DNA of 23,202 nucleotides from an uncultured Gammaproteobacteria bacterium (GTDB lineage: Bacteria > Pseudomonadota > Gammaproteobacteria > Magnimaribacterales > D2472): positions 1 through 23,202 of the forward strand of contig CAJXAZ010000013.1 in the NCBI GenBank assembly GCA_913050015.1. Reading direction: 5' to 3'. The stretch's first letter is position 1. Every line of letters starts with the position of its first letter. A program made the translations under genes and the position numbers. Positions 1-7,511 of this stretch are shown here, piece after piece. The notes beneath the pieces are model-generated. The model did no database searches. It saw only the letters and a list, made by a program, of their open reading frames with translations, and was not told where the DNA came from.

Positions 1-109
1 CCATTACAATTCCATCATCAACTATTATTGCAACCCTATCTAAAACTTCTATTTTTGAAAATAAAGGTATTGATGTAAGAATTATTAACGGTAGGAGTAT
101 TTTTTTCAT
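1..109 (-). CDS. surA: Periplasmic chaperone/peptidyl-prolyl isomerase SurA, N-terminal fragment (cut by window edge)
   Basis: Only the first 36 codons are in the window. The reading frame starts at an ATG (complement of 107-109), 8 bases after the lptD stop codon. It encodes a short basic start, a hydrophobic stretch (about residues 4-18) that looks like a Sec signal peptide, and then LDRVAIIVDDGIVM. That last stretch matches the opening of mature SurA, where the family has a conserved LDR-V-A-V-V-N-dD-V-V pattern. SurA escorts unfolded outer-membrane proteins, including LptD, through the periplasm. lptD-surA is a classic gammaproteobacterial gene pair, which strongly supports the call despite the short fragment. 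It is probably co-transcribed with lptD. The PPIase domains cannot be examined here. Confidence 0.85.
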   Translation of the reverse strand, partial: MKKILLPLIILTSIPLFSKIEVLDRVAIIVDDGIVM

Positions 110-117
110 ATTTAGTA

Positions 118-2472
118 TCAGTAATTAAAGAGAGAGTTGTTTAATAATCTATTCATTTTTTTATAGGAAGCGTTAAAGCCCTTTAGCTCAAACTCAAAAT
201 TTATCCTGCTTTTGTTCTCTATTTTTATAATATTATCCCATGCATCAGCTAGATTAGGATAATAAATCCTTGCTTTATTTATTTCATATTTAGATAGATT
301 TTTATCTGAGCCAGTGAGCCTAAATGCAAAACAACAATTTTCATATTCAAAACCTACTAAGCTTTCAATATTTGTGTTTGTCTCGTTATCTTTTTTAAGT
401 CTCGCAATAAATTTAAATCTTTCACTTATATTAATATTTGCATATATCTCTGAGTAGTCCAAGGGAACATTAAAATCTCCAGATATTCTCCTGTACCTTT
501 TTGCAAATCCAAATGATCCGAGTTCTTTTACCTTATGAGTGAGGTTTATACCTGCCATCGAAGTCTTATTCCTGTCAGTTAAATACCCTACATATGCACT
601 TAAATCTGTATTTTTATTAGGCATCCATTTCGACATTGCTATGATAGGAGCTTCTTGCCTTGAATCTTCTTTCATTGAATTAGAAGCAGTATCTATAGAG
701 CTTAGCCATGTTTTTCTATCTTCAAGATAGAATTTTTTTGAAATTATAAACTCAAGCTTTTCCAATGAACTGTTAAATTTTTTGTAATTAATGCTTAGAG
801 TATAAAATTTCTGATCACCGATTCTGTCCATTCCTGAAAATCTATTATTACCAAATAAATTATTGTCGATACTTAGCTCATCTGAATCAAACACTGGGTT
901 ATTTGATTGCTCTTTATAAGCAGAATAGCCAATTACTAGACGGGGCTCTATTACTGAGGTGCTCGAATCAACTTTTTTAATAAATATAGAGCTAATATCA
1001 ATAAGGAAATTTGGAATGTTTACGTTGCTAGCTTTTTCAGACTGATCGGTTAGATTATAGCTAATACTTTTCACACCAATCTCTGCTTTGATGTTCATCC
1101 CATTCATATGAATATCTTTTAACAGGGATAGGTCAGAATAAATTCTAGAGCCTTCAATAGGATCTTCTATTACCCTAGAATAATAACTATCTGATCCCTT
1201 ATATCCAAAGTATCCATGCGATAAATCTGAGTTAAATTTAGATATATTAATTAGCTGATTAAAGAAAAGACCGTTAATGTTTTTTGAATAATTAAGGTTA
1301 ATGAATGGGGATCTTGAATATCCATTTGTAAGGATGGGGTTTAGAGCTTGATATCCTTGTCGCCCTATATCAATTGTAAGATTATTAAATTTAGAGCTTA
1401 CCAACAACGATTGATTAAGGTTTTGCTTTCTTTGTTCACCAATACTGGTAATGTCTCCAGGAATATCCCTGAGAACAAGACTATCCGAGGCTTTTGACCA
1501 GTCTATGTAAACTTTAGAAGATTCTAAATTAAAGGTATCAGTAATTTTAAACGCCCACCTAGGAGTCCCATCTCCACCACCCTGTTTTGAAAACTCATCA
1601 TCTTTATTAAAAAATAATAGATCAAGATTTCTTAAATTATTCTTTAATCCATGTGCTAAGCGAAAATTAGCTTCTATTCCTGAGCCACGGTTCGCAATAT
1701 TTCTAGGGGCTATGGTGATGTCAGATTTATCAGATAAGACTTTGTAATAAGGAATCATAAAATCAAGACCATCAGAAGAATAAGAGATAGATGGCTCTAA
1801 AAATCCAGACATTCTTTCCTCAGATATAGCGAATGGAATATATGGAAGTTTTACAAACGTTTTTCCCATAGCTTGGATGGATACATTTTTTGCAAGACCT
1901 CTCTCTGTATTAGAATCTAATGTAATTTCTTGTGCCTTTAATCCCCATCCTTTTTCTGAGTCAGCACATGAGGTCATAAAAACATTATTAATAATCATTT
2001 TATCTTCAGGCGAGCCAGTTAATTCATCAAAGTTAAGAATTAGCCCTCTTTGATTTAAATAGGCTTGACCGTTAGTTAATTCAATATATTTATCTTCTTT
2101 GTTGAAAGTACCGCTCTCTGCACCGAAGTAGAAATCATCTAAAAAAATATTACCCTGACCAGAGAATGTGATTAAACCATTATCTTTATCTAATCTAGCC
2201 ATACCAGCTTTTAATAACCCTTCAGGAAAATCTAATTCCACATCTCCTTTTAATATTAATTTGTTATCTTCTGTAATTTCAAACTTATCAGAGTTAACTT
2301 TTAGACTTTCTCCTTCCAAGGTAGAGCCAATATAAGGGTTATAAACATAACAGGCATTAACATTAGAACTAGGAGCCTTTTCTAATACAGAGGCAATGAA
2401 AGATTCCCCATTAGCAATATTTGGAATGGCGATACCCACTATCGAGCAGACTGTTAGAAAAAATCTTTTCAT
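118..2472 (-). CDS. lptD: LPS-assembly protein LptD (outer-membrane LPS translocon)
   Basis: LptD forms the outer-membrane beta-barrel that, with lipoprotein LptE, inserts lipopolysaccharide into the outer leaflet. The 784-residue product is the usual family length. It has a signal peptide (about residues 1-22), an N-terminal OstA/LptA-like jellyroll domain (about 50-170) and a barrel domain. The barrel starts with the family signature around residues 218-265 (SGFLEPSISYSSDGLDF, then IPYY and PRNIANRGSG). The cysteines needed for the two inter-domain disulfides of E. coli LptD are all present as C41, C169 and the adjacent pair C713-C714. This implies the Dsb-dependent maturation route. The gene is followed by surA after 8 bases and preceded by a 52-base gap with a sigma-E-like promoter. 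No clear Shine-Dalgarno sequence precedes the ATG. lptE is not in the window. Confidence 0.96.
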   Translation of the reverse strand: MKRFFLTVCSIVGIAIPNIANGESFIASVLEKAPSSNVNACYVYNPYIGSTLEGESLKVNSDKFEITEDNKLILKGDVELDFPEGLLKAGMARLDKDNGLITFSGQGNIFLDDFYFGAESGTFNKEDKYIELTNGQAYLNQRGLILNFDELTGSPEDKMIINNVFMTSCADSEKGWGLKAQEITLDSNTERGLAKNVSIQAMGKTFVKLPYIPFAISEERMSGFLEPSISYSSDGLDFMIPYYKVLSDKSDITIAPRNIANRGSGIEANFRLAHGLKNNLRNLDLLFFNKDDEFSKQGGGDGTPRWAFKITDTFNLESSKVYIDWSKASDSLVLRDIPGDITSIGEQRKQNLNQSLLVSSKFNNLTIDIGRQGYQALNPILTNGYSRSPFINLNYSKNINGLFFNQLINISKFNSDLSHGYFGYKGSDSYYSRVIEDPIEGSRIYSDLSLLKDIHMNGMNIKAEIGVKSISYNLTDQSEKASNVNIPNFLIDISSIFIKKVDSSTSVIEPRLVIGYSAYKEQSNNPVFDSDELSIDNNLFGNNRFSGMDRIGDQKFYTLSINYKKFNSSLEKLEFIISKKFYLEDRKTWLSSIDTASNSMKEDSRQEAPIIAMSKWMPNKNTDLSAYVGYLTDRNKTSMAGINLTHKVKELGSFGFAKRYRRISGDFNVPLDYSEIYANINISERFKFIARLKKDNETNTNIESLVGFEYENCCFAFRLTGSDKNLSKYEINKARIYYPNLADAWDNIIKIENKSRINFEFELKGFNASYKKMNRLLNNSLFNY

Positions 2473-2495
2473 AGATATATTTTATACCTCTTAGC

Positions 2496-2522
2496 TTTGA
2501 AAGCGTATTTTATGAAAAGTTC
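2496..2522 (-). promoter_or_regulatory. Candidate sigma-E (RpoE)-type promoter for lptD-surA
   Basis: Read on the minus strand, the 52-base gap before lptD holds GAACTT (2522-2517), a 16-base spacer, then TCAAA (2500-2496). This fits the known RpoE pattern (GGAACTT, about 16 bases, TCnAA) except for one G at the upstream edge. The predicted start of transcription is near 2490, giving a leader of about 18 bases. In E. coli lptD is a known sigma-E target, so position and target gene agree. An 11-base palindrome (2494-2504, GCTTT-G-AAAGC) overlaps the -10 element and may be chance. No good sigma-70 pair was found in the gap. No rpoE gene is visible in this window. Confidence 0.5.
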
Positions 2523-2524
2523 TA

Positions 2525-3127
2525 TTATTTCTGAGAATTTATATATTCTTCCAATTGATAAAGGTGATCTTTTCCAAAAAATATCTGATCATCTATAAAA
2601 AAAGTTGGGACACCAAAAGCACCTTTGGAAATCGCATCACTTGTATTTGCAATAAGTTTATCCTTGCATTCCTGAGTACCAATTGTATTTATGATTAATT
2701 CAGCTTCAATCCCATTCTGAATTAAGACATCCTTAAATACTTCAATATCAGAAAGATTTTTTCCATCTTCCCACATAGCAGAAAGCATGCAATTGAAATA
2801 TAAATCAGACACACCAAGCTCTGCTGCTGCTATAGCTCCTCTTTGGACTTGAACTGTATTTTGAGGAAAATAAGGATTAAGTTTATATTTTGTTAGCTTA
2901 TGCTGCTTAACAAACCGTTCAATCTCTAAAAAAAGATAGTTAGATTTATTTTTTATTTCTGCAAAGGCTATCATAGGAGGCTGATTACCTGTCAACTTCA
3001 TAATTCCTCCAAGCAAGCAGGGTATGTAGTTAAAGACTACTCCATTTCTTTTTTCGAATTCTGGAATTATCTTATGGACAAAATAAGCATTAGGGCTAGC
3101 GATATCAATAATAAAGTCTACTTTCAT
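2525..3127 (-). CDS. DsbA-fold 2-hydroxychromene-2-carboxylate isomerase-like protein (kappa GST-like)
   Basis: The 200-residue product matches the HCCA isomerase / kappa-class glutathione transferase branch of the thioredoxin fold. It starts DFIIDIASPNAYF with Ser11, the residue that binds or activates glutathione in this family in place of the CxxC of true DsbA. It continues with the family-typical LGGIMKLTGNQPPM (about 39-52), an FPQNT segment, and GAFGVPTFFIDDQIFFGKDHL near the C-terminus, containing the cis-proline loop. Related enzymes isomerise 2-hydroxychromene-2-carboxylate in naphthalene breakdown, but many homologues have other, unknown substrates, and no naphthalene genes occur here. 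It has no signal peptide, so it is probably cytoplasmic. It could draw on glutathione made by gshB in this window. It is divergent from the SDR at 3174 (46-base gap) and upstream of lptD on the same strand. Confidence 0.85.
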   Translation of the reverse strand: MKVDFIIDIASPNAYFVHKIIPEFEKRNGVVFNYIPCLLGGIMKLTGNQPPMIAFAEIKNKSNYLFLEIERFVKQHKLTKYKLNPYFPQNTVQVQRGAIAAAELGVSDLYFNCMLSAMWEDGKNLSDIEVFKDVLIQNGIEAELIINTIGTQECKDKLIANTSDAISKGAFGVPTFFIDDQIFFGKDHLYQLEEYINSQK

Positions 3128-3173
3128 TTGTGCCTACAATTTTGTAAAGTTAGTAAAACAATTAAACACTTTT

Positions 3174-3914
3174 ATGAAAGATTTTTCAAAATATTCGGCA
3201 ATAATTATAGGCGCAGGAGATGCGACTGGATCAGCTATTACAAAAAAGTTTGCTAGCCATGGTTACAAAGTATGTCCAGTAAGAAGACCGGGAAGTATTG
3301 ATAAGGTTAATGCTCTGGCCAAAGAAATAAATGAATCAGGTGGATGGGCTAAAGGCTTTGGTGTCGACGCTCGTGACGAGGATGCGGTGATTAGTTTCTT
3401 TAAAGATGTTGAAGAAAATATCGCACCAATCGATGTGGTAATTTTCAATCCCGGAGCAAATGTTTTCTTTCCAATTGAGGAAACTACCTCAAGAGTCTTT
3501 AGAAAGGTTTGGGAAATGGCAGCATTTGGAGGGTTTCTATCAGGAAGAGAGGCAGCCAAATATATGAAGAAAAGGAATTCAGGAAGTATATTTTTTACAG
3601 GAGCAACTGCATCTTTGAGAGGCGGCTCTGGTTTTTCAGCTTTCGCTAGCGCAAAATTTGCATTAAGAGCCCTTAGTCAAAGTATGGCAAGAGAGCTTGG
3701 GCCTGAAGGCATTCATGTCTCACATTTTATTATTGATGGAGCTATTGATACAGCATTTATAAAAGAGAATTTCCCAGATAGATATGCTCTTAAAGAAAAA
3801 GACGGTATTCTATCACCTGAAAAAATTGCAGATTCATACTGGTTTGTTCACTCGCAACATAGGAGTGCCTGGACTCATGAGTTAGATTTGCGCCCGTATA
3901 TGGAAACGTTTTAG
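3174..3914 (+). CDS. Divergent short-chain dehydrogenase/reductase family protein lacking the usual catalytic residues
   Basis: The 246-residue product has the SDR fold: an N-terminal beta strand and dinucleotide loop (IIIGAGDATGSAI, residues 10-22), and the C-terminal FASAKFALRALSQSMARELGP segment (157 onward). The loop is altered from TGxxxGxG to GAGDATG. The usual NNAG is FNPGA (91-95), the helix-4 Asn appears to be Ala (about 116-117), the catalytic Ser aligns with Ala144, and the catalytic Tyr is Phe157. Only Lys161 of the tetrad remains. It may bind a nucleotide but act by another mechanism or not be an oxidoreductase. I recall similar altered sequences in other proteobacteria, so this looks like a subfamily trait rather than decay. 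The ATG at 3174 is the only start compatible with the first strand, and no Shine-Dalgarno is visible. It opens the plus-strand run, 23 bases before a second SDR. Confidence 0.85.
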   Translation: MKDFSKYSAIIIGAGDATGSAITKKFASHGYKVCPVRRPGSIDKVNALAKEINESGGWAKGFGVDARDEDAVISFFKDVEENIAPIDVVIFNPGANVFFPIEETTSRVFRKVWEMAAFGGFLSGREAAKYMKKRNSGSIFFTGATASLRGGSGFSAFASAKFALRALSQSMARELGPEGIHVSHFIIDGAIDTAFIKENFPDRYALKEKDGILSPEKIADSYWFVHSQHRSAWTHELDLRPYMETF

Positions 3915-3937
3915 AAAATTTTAAGTAAGGAGATATT

Positions 3938-4795
3938 ATGAGTTTAAAAGATAAAGTAATTTTTATGTCTGGTGGTAGCAGAGGAATCGGTCTAGCTATG
4001 GCAAAGAGAGCTGCTCAAGATGGAGCAAAAGTAGTCGTTGCTGCAAAGACAGCCGATCCGCATCCAAAACTTGCTGGAACTATATATACAGCTGCAGATG
4101 AGATTATTGAAGCTGGAGGAGATGCGCTCCCTGTATTGTGCGATATAAGAAATGAAGACAATGTGAGAGATGCGATTAATAAAGCTGTAGAGCATTTTGG
4201 CGGTATTGATATATGTATTAATAATGCATCAGCTATTCAGTTAACTAATGTTATAGATACTGAGATGAAGCGTTATGACCTTATGCATCAAATTAATGGA
4301 AGAGGAACATACATGGTGAGTAAATACTGTTTACCGCATTTACTTAAAGCATCTAATCCGCATATTTTAAACTTAGCACCACCTCTTGATATGAGTCCAA
4401 AGTGGTTCTCAGGAACTGTGGCTTATACGATGGCTAAATACACTATGAGTATGTGCGTTTTAGGAATGGCTGCTGAATTTGCTGATAGGGGAGTTGCTGT
4501 AAATGCATTATGGCCTAGAACAGCTATAGCAACTGCTGCAGTTCAAAACCATCTTGGCGGAGATGAGATTATGAGACTTTCAAGAAATGTCGATATTATG
4601 GCTGATGCAGCTCATGAGATTTTAATAAAAGACTCTAAATCTTTTACTGGTAACTTCTGTATAGATGATTTAGTTCTTCATGCCGCTGGTGTTAAAGATT
4701 TTACTAAATATGCAAATGTTCCTTTTGGTGAGTTGATGCCAGATTTTTTTGTTCCGGATGATACCCCATTGCCAGAAGAGGTAAAAAACAGTTAA
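3938..4795 (+). CDS. HSDL2-like NAD(P)-dependent short-chain dehydrogenase
   Basis: A 285-residue SDR closely resembling the N-terminal domain of hydroxysteroid dehydrogenase-like protein 2 (HSDL2). It has the nucleotide loop SGGSRGIG (11-18), NNAS (95-98), helix-4 Asn120, YTMAK with catalytic Tyr163 and Lys167, and the HSDL2 hallmark WPRTAIATAA (192-201). HSDL2 proteins carry ISPPL where other SDRs have the catalytic serine; here it is LAPPL, with Ala147 in place of that Ser. The C-terminal SCP2 sterol-carrier domain of animal HSDL2 is absent. The substrate is unknown; a lipid or isoprenoid alcohol/aldehyde is plausible from family membership. A strong Shine-Dalgarno (TAAGGAG, 3926-3932) sits 5 bases before the ATG, the clearest one in this part of the window. 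The stop is 1 base before the TTG of the next gene. Confidence 0.9.
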   Translation: MSLKDKVIFMSGGSRGIGLAMAKRAAQDGAKVVVAAKTADPHPKLAGTIYTAADEIIEAGGDALPVLCDIRNEDNVRDAINKAVEHFGGIDICINNASAIQLTNVIDTEMKRYDLMHQINGRGTYMVSKYCLPHLLKASNPHILNLAPPLDMSPKWFSGTVAYTMAKYTMSMCVLGMAAEFADRGVAVNALWPRTAIATAAVQNHLGGDEIMRLSRNVDIMADAAHEILIKDSKSFTGNFCIDDLVLHAAGVKDFTKYANVPFGELMPDFFVPDDTPLPEEVKNS

Positions 4796-4796
4796 T

Positions 4797-5762
4797 TTGA
4801 AAGAATCCGAAGTAATACATGTAGCAAAAGAATGCGGGTTTTTAGTAAATAAGGCTAAGCCGCTTAAGCTAGAAGCTAGTGGGAGGGAGTATCACAGGAT
4901 ACATTTAGATTCTGGAGAAACTAAAGTATTGTGTTACTTGAATCCAGATAAAGGTACACATACAAAATTTCTTCATATTTCTAATTTTCTTTCAAATCTT
5001 GGCATAAGATCGCCAGAACTTATTTTTTATAGTGAAGATTTGGGTGTAACTATTCAGGAAGATTTAGGCGATATTTCTATAATAGATTTAGATACATCTT
5101 TAACCGAATACCATTCATTAATTGATAAATCTTTAGATCTTTTATCTCAATTACAAACCGCCAATATTCCTCAGATTCCTAAATTAGATGAAAAAACTTT
5201 AGATGATCAAATGAGTCAATTAAGTACTATTTTTTTAGAAGATTTCCTGTCACTCGAGCCCCATGCTGATATACATAAGCTACAAAAAGAAACAGTAGAA
5301 AATCTTTTAGACCAGCCTTGGATGAATTGTCACTTTGACTTTGAAAGAAGAAATATTATTTTAGACACAAATAAAGAGGTTGCCATTATAGATTATCAAG
5401 ATCTATGTATAGCACCAATCGGTATTGATTTAGCAGGATTATTAATTGATCATTATGTAAAATATTCAGATGAGATGATTTCTAATTCTCTAGACAAATA
5501 TATCAATTACATGAATCTAGATCTTAGCTCAGAAGATATTTTTGAATGGGTTAGATGGGGTGCTATCCAAAGAAATATGCGAATACTTGGAACCTTAAGT
5601 AAGATTTATATTGAGCATAATAGATCCTTTAGATTAAAAGATTTATCTATGATTTTAGATAATCTAATAGATCTAATTCCAGACGAAAATTATGAATCAT
5701 TAAAGCAATTCTTATCCATAGACGTAAGATCTCAGCTGTCTATTAAGATGGCTCAAATATGA
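4797..5762 (+). CDS. amgK: AmgK-like sugar kinase (N-acetylmuramate/N-acetylglucosamine 1-kinase)
   Basis: A 321-residue aminoglycoside-phosphotransferase-fold kinase. The active-site signature is HFDFERRN (179-186: His179, Asp181 as catalytic base, Asn186) followed by the metal-binding IDYQD (198-202) and GIDLAG (209-214), where family members have YDLA. In Pseudomonas, AmgK phosphorylates MurNAc and GlcNAc at the anomeric position, the first step of a cell-wall recycling route that bypasses de novo UDP-MurNAc synthesis and lowers fosfomycin sensitivity. The next gene overlaps by 4 bases and is MurU-like, the following step, and lptD-amgK-murU is the Pseudomonas neighbourhood. Both points support this role over a generic phosphotransferase. 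The start is a TTG at 4797, since no ATG or GTG occurs near the N-terminus. Confidence 0.85.
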   Translation: MKESEVIHVAKECGFLVNKAKPLKLEASGREYHRIHLDSGETKVLCYLNPDKGTHTKFLHISNFLSNLGIRSPELIFYSEDLGVTIQEDLGDISIIDLDTSLTEYHSLIDKSLDLLSQLQTANIPQIPKLDEKTLDDQMSQLSTIFLEDFLSLEPHADIHKLQKETVENLLDQPWMNCHFDFERRNIILDTNKEVAIIDYQDLCIAPIGIDLAGLLIDHYVKYSDEMISNSLDKYINYMNLDLSSEDIFEWVRWGAIQRNMRILGTLSKIYIEHNRSFRLKDLSMILDNLIDLIPDENYESLKQFLSIDVRSQLSIKMAQI

Positions 5763-6430
5763 AAGCTATGATTCTAGCAGCTGGTTATGGCAAGAGACTT
5801 CTTCCCTTAACTAAAGAAATACCAAAACCTTTACTGATGGTAGGAAAGAAAACCCTGATAGAGAGAAATATAGAAATATTATTAGATAATGATTTTAACA
5901 ATCTTGTAATAAATACATCTTATTTAAGCCATATGATTAAAGATCATGTAAGTAAAACATTTCCATTGGTTGATATTGAATATTCTGAGGAGGATGAGCC
6001 TCTAGGTACAGGCGGGGGTGTTTTAAAAGCCCTAGATTTACTTGGGCAGGAGCATTTTTTATTGGTAAATGCAGATTTATGTCATGAAATAAAGATTAAG
6101 AATCTTACTCAAGAGGTTCAATCAGCGCATCTGGTTGGAGTAAAGAATCCTGATCATAATCCCGATGGTGATTTCTCACTAGATGGTAATACTGTGGTGA
6201 TCAAGACAGGCCAAAATGATTTAACTTGGAGTGGGATATCAATTATAAATCCTGCTATCTTTAATAACTTAAATGGAAGAGTGGGCTCTTTCGAGATATG
6301 GGATTCGGTTTTAAAAGATCAAATACAAAATCGCACTGTGACTGGTGAATTTTCTCAAAAAAGCTGGATAGATACCGGCACTATTGATCGCCTAGAGCTT
6401 GCTAATAATACAGTTACAGACGAAAATTAG
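5759..6430 (+). CDS. murU: MurU-like N-acetylmuramate 1-phosphate uridylyltransferase
   Basis: A 223-residue nucleotidyltransferase. The N-terminal signature LAAGYGKRLLPLTKEIPKP (6-24) contains the NTP-binding GxGxR loop and the conserved Lys. GTGGG (83-87) and the metal-binding NAD (104-106, with Asp106) follow, and SWIDTGTIDRL lies near the C-terminus. MurU converts MurNAc-1-phosphate and UTP to UDP-MurNAc, the step after AmgK in peptidoglycan recycling. The ATGA overlap with amgK implies translational coupling of the two steps. A glucose-1-phosphate nucleotidyltransferase would look similar, but such enzymes are longer and the amgK pairing favours MurU. The gene ends 3 bases before rpe. 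Confidence 0.86.
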   Translation: MKAMILAAGYGKRLLPLTKEIPKPLLMVGKKTLIERNIEILLDNDFNNLVINTSYLSHMIKDHVSKTFPLVDIEYSEEDEPLGTGGGVLKALDLLGQEHFLLVNADLCHEIKIKNLTQEVQSAHLVGVKNPDHNPDGDFSLDGNTVVIKTGQNDLTWSGISIINPAIFNNLNGRVGSFEIWDSVLKDQIQNRTVTGEFSQKSWIDTGTIDRLELANNTVTDEN

Positions 6431-6433
6431 ATT

Positions 6434-7102
6434 ATGAACGAATCAAAGTACATAATTGCACCATCAATATTAGCTTCCAATTTTGCAACTTTAGGTGAAG
6501 AGGTTGTCTCTGTTTTAGAGGCTGGAGCTGACTGGATCCATTTTGATGTCATGGATAATCATTACGTCCCTAATTTAACAATTGGGCCTATGGTTTGTAA
6601 GTCTTTAAGAGATTACGGAGTTAAGGAATTTATTGATGTTCATTTAATGGTTGATCCCGTTGATGATTTAGCTCAAAGCTTCATAAAAGCGGGAGCAGAT
6701 CTTATTAGCTTTCATCCTGAAGCATCCAAACATGTTCATAGGTCTATTCATGCAATTAAGGATCAAGGCTGTAAAGCTGGTCTTGTATTTAATCCAGCAA
6801 CTCCGCTTCATATTCTTGAGAATGTTATTGAGGAATTAGATTTAATTCTAATAATGAGTGTTAATCCTGGATTTGGTGGACAATCCTTTATTCATAGCTC
6901 ACTAGATAAGATTTCTCAAGTAAGAAAAATGATTGATGACTCTGGTAAAGATATTCGCCTAGAGGTTGATGGCGGAATTAATAATGAAACTATTAGCCTA
7001 GCTTCTGCTGCAGGTGCTGATACTTTCGTAGCTGGCTCCGCAATCTTTAATACGGATAATTATGAGCAGACTATTACAACACTTCGTTCAAAGATCGTTT
7101 AA
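6434..7102 (+). CDS. rpe: Ribulose-phosphate 3-epimerase
   Basis: Interconverts D-ribulose 5-phosphate and D-xylulose 5-phosphate in the pentose phosphate pathway. The 222-residue TIM barrel carries the full set of family motifs. These are APSILASNF at the N-terminus, HFDVMDNHYVPNLTIGP with the catalytic Asp and metal-binding His, VHLMVDP, ISFHPEA, GLVFNPATPL, MSVNPGFGGQSF (phosphate loop) and EVDGGIN with the second catalytic Asp. Length is normal. It follows murU by 3 bases and its 3' end overlaps the DUF192 gene by 41 bases. In Pseudomonas rpe lies next to gph and trpE; here gph is missing but trpE is still close. Confidence 0.97.
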   Translation: MNESKYIIAPSILASNFATLGEEVVSVLEAGADWIHFDVMDNHYVPNLTIGPMVCKSLRDYGVKEFIDVHLMVDPVDDLAQSFIKAGADLISFHPEASKHVHRSIHAIKDQGCKAGLVFNPATPLHILENVIEELDLILIMSVNPGFGGQSFIHSSLDKISQVRKMIDDSGKDIRLEVDGGINNETISLASAAGADTFVAGSAIFNTDNYEQTITTLRSKIV

Positions 7103-7511
7103 ATTTTTTCTATATATTCTATTTGTCTCAGGCGCTAATGCATCTGAAGTTATCCCTATTGAAAAATATTTCTCTGAACTAGAGATTGCTAGCACCTATC
7201 AAGATAGAAGAAAGGGTCTGATGTTTAGAAAGGAATTATCTGAGGATTTTGGAATGATTTTTGCTTGGGACTCTAAGAAAATTCAATGCATGTGGATGAG
7301 AAATACCTTTGTTCCTCTAAGCGTTGCTTATATAGATGATACCGGTGAAATTATAGATATTTATGATATGGTGCCTTTATCCAAGATGTCAGTTTGTTCT
7401 AAGAAGCCTGCTTTATATGCCTTAGAGGTTAATCAAGGTTGGTTTAAGAAAAAAGATATTAATGTTGGTGATATTTTAACTATAGATAAAATTTTGCAAA
7501 ATGATCAGTAA
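7062..7511 (+). CDS. DUF192 family exported protein
   Basis: A 149-residue protein of the DUF192 family. The domain spans about residues 35-143, with RKGLMFRKELSEDFGMIF (51-68), a CMWMRNTFVPL segment and a closing ALEVNQGW. The N-terminus has basic residues (R3, R11, K14), a hydrophobic stretch (about 15-24) and ANA before Ser28, consistent with a Sec signal peptide and a periplasmic location. The function of DUF192 is not established. The ATG at 7062 lies 41 bases inside rpe; no ATG, GTG or TTG occurs in frame between it and the mature domain, so this start is needed to supply the signal peptide. The 3' end overlaps trpE by 11 bases. The gene occupies the place of gph in the Pseudomonas rpe-gph-trpE order. 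Confidence 0.85.
   Translation: MSRLLQHFVQRSFKFFLYILFVSGANASEVIPIEKYFSELEIASTYQDRRKGLMFRKELSEDFGMIFAWDSKKIQCMWMRNTFVPLSVAYIDDTGEIIDIYDMVPLSKMSVCSKKPALYALEVNQGWFKKKDINVGDILTIDKILQNDQ

Noticed and set aside
2494..2504. The 11-base palindrome GCTTT-G-AAAGC as a repressor operator
   Set aside because: It is short and found once, and it can arise by chance in AT-rich DNA. It is mentioned only in the promoter entry.
2525..3127. True DsbA disulfide oxidoreductase serving LptD maturation
   Set aside because: It has no CxxC and no signal peptide; the Ser11 and GVPTFF pattern fit the HCCA isomerase branch instead.
7440..7510. Search for a trp leader peptide or attenuator before trpE
   Set aside because: The trpE start lies inside the DUF192 coding region and there is no tryptophan-codon run or paired hairpin; nothing supports attenuation.
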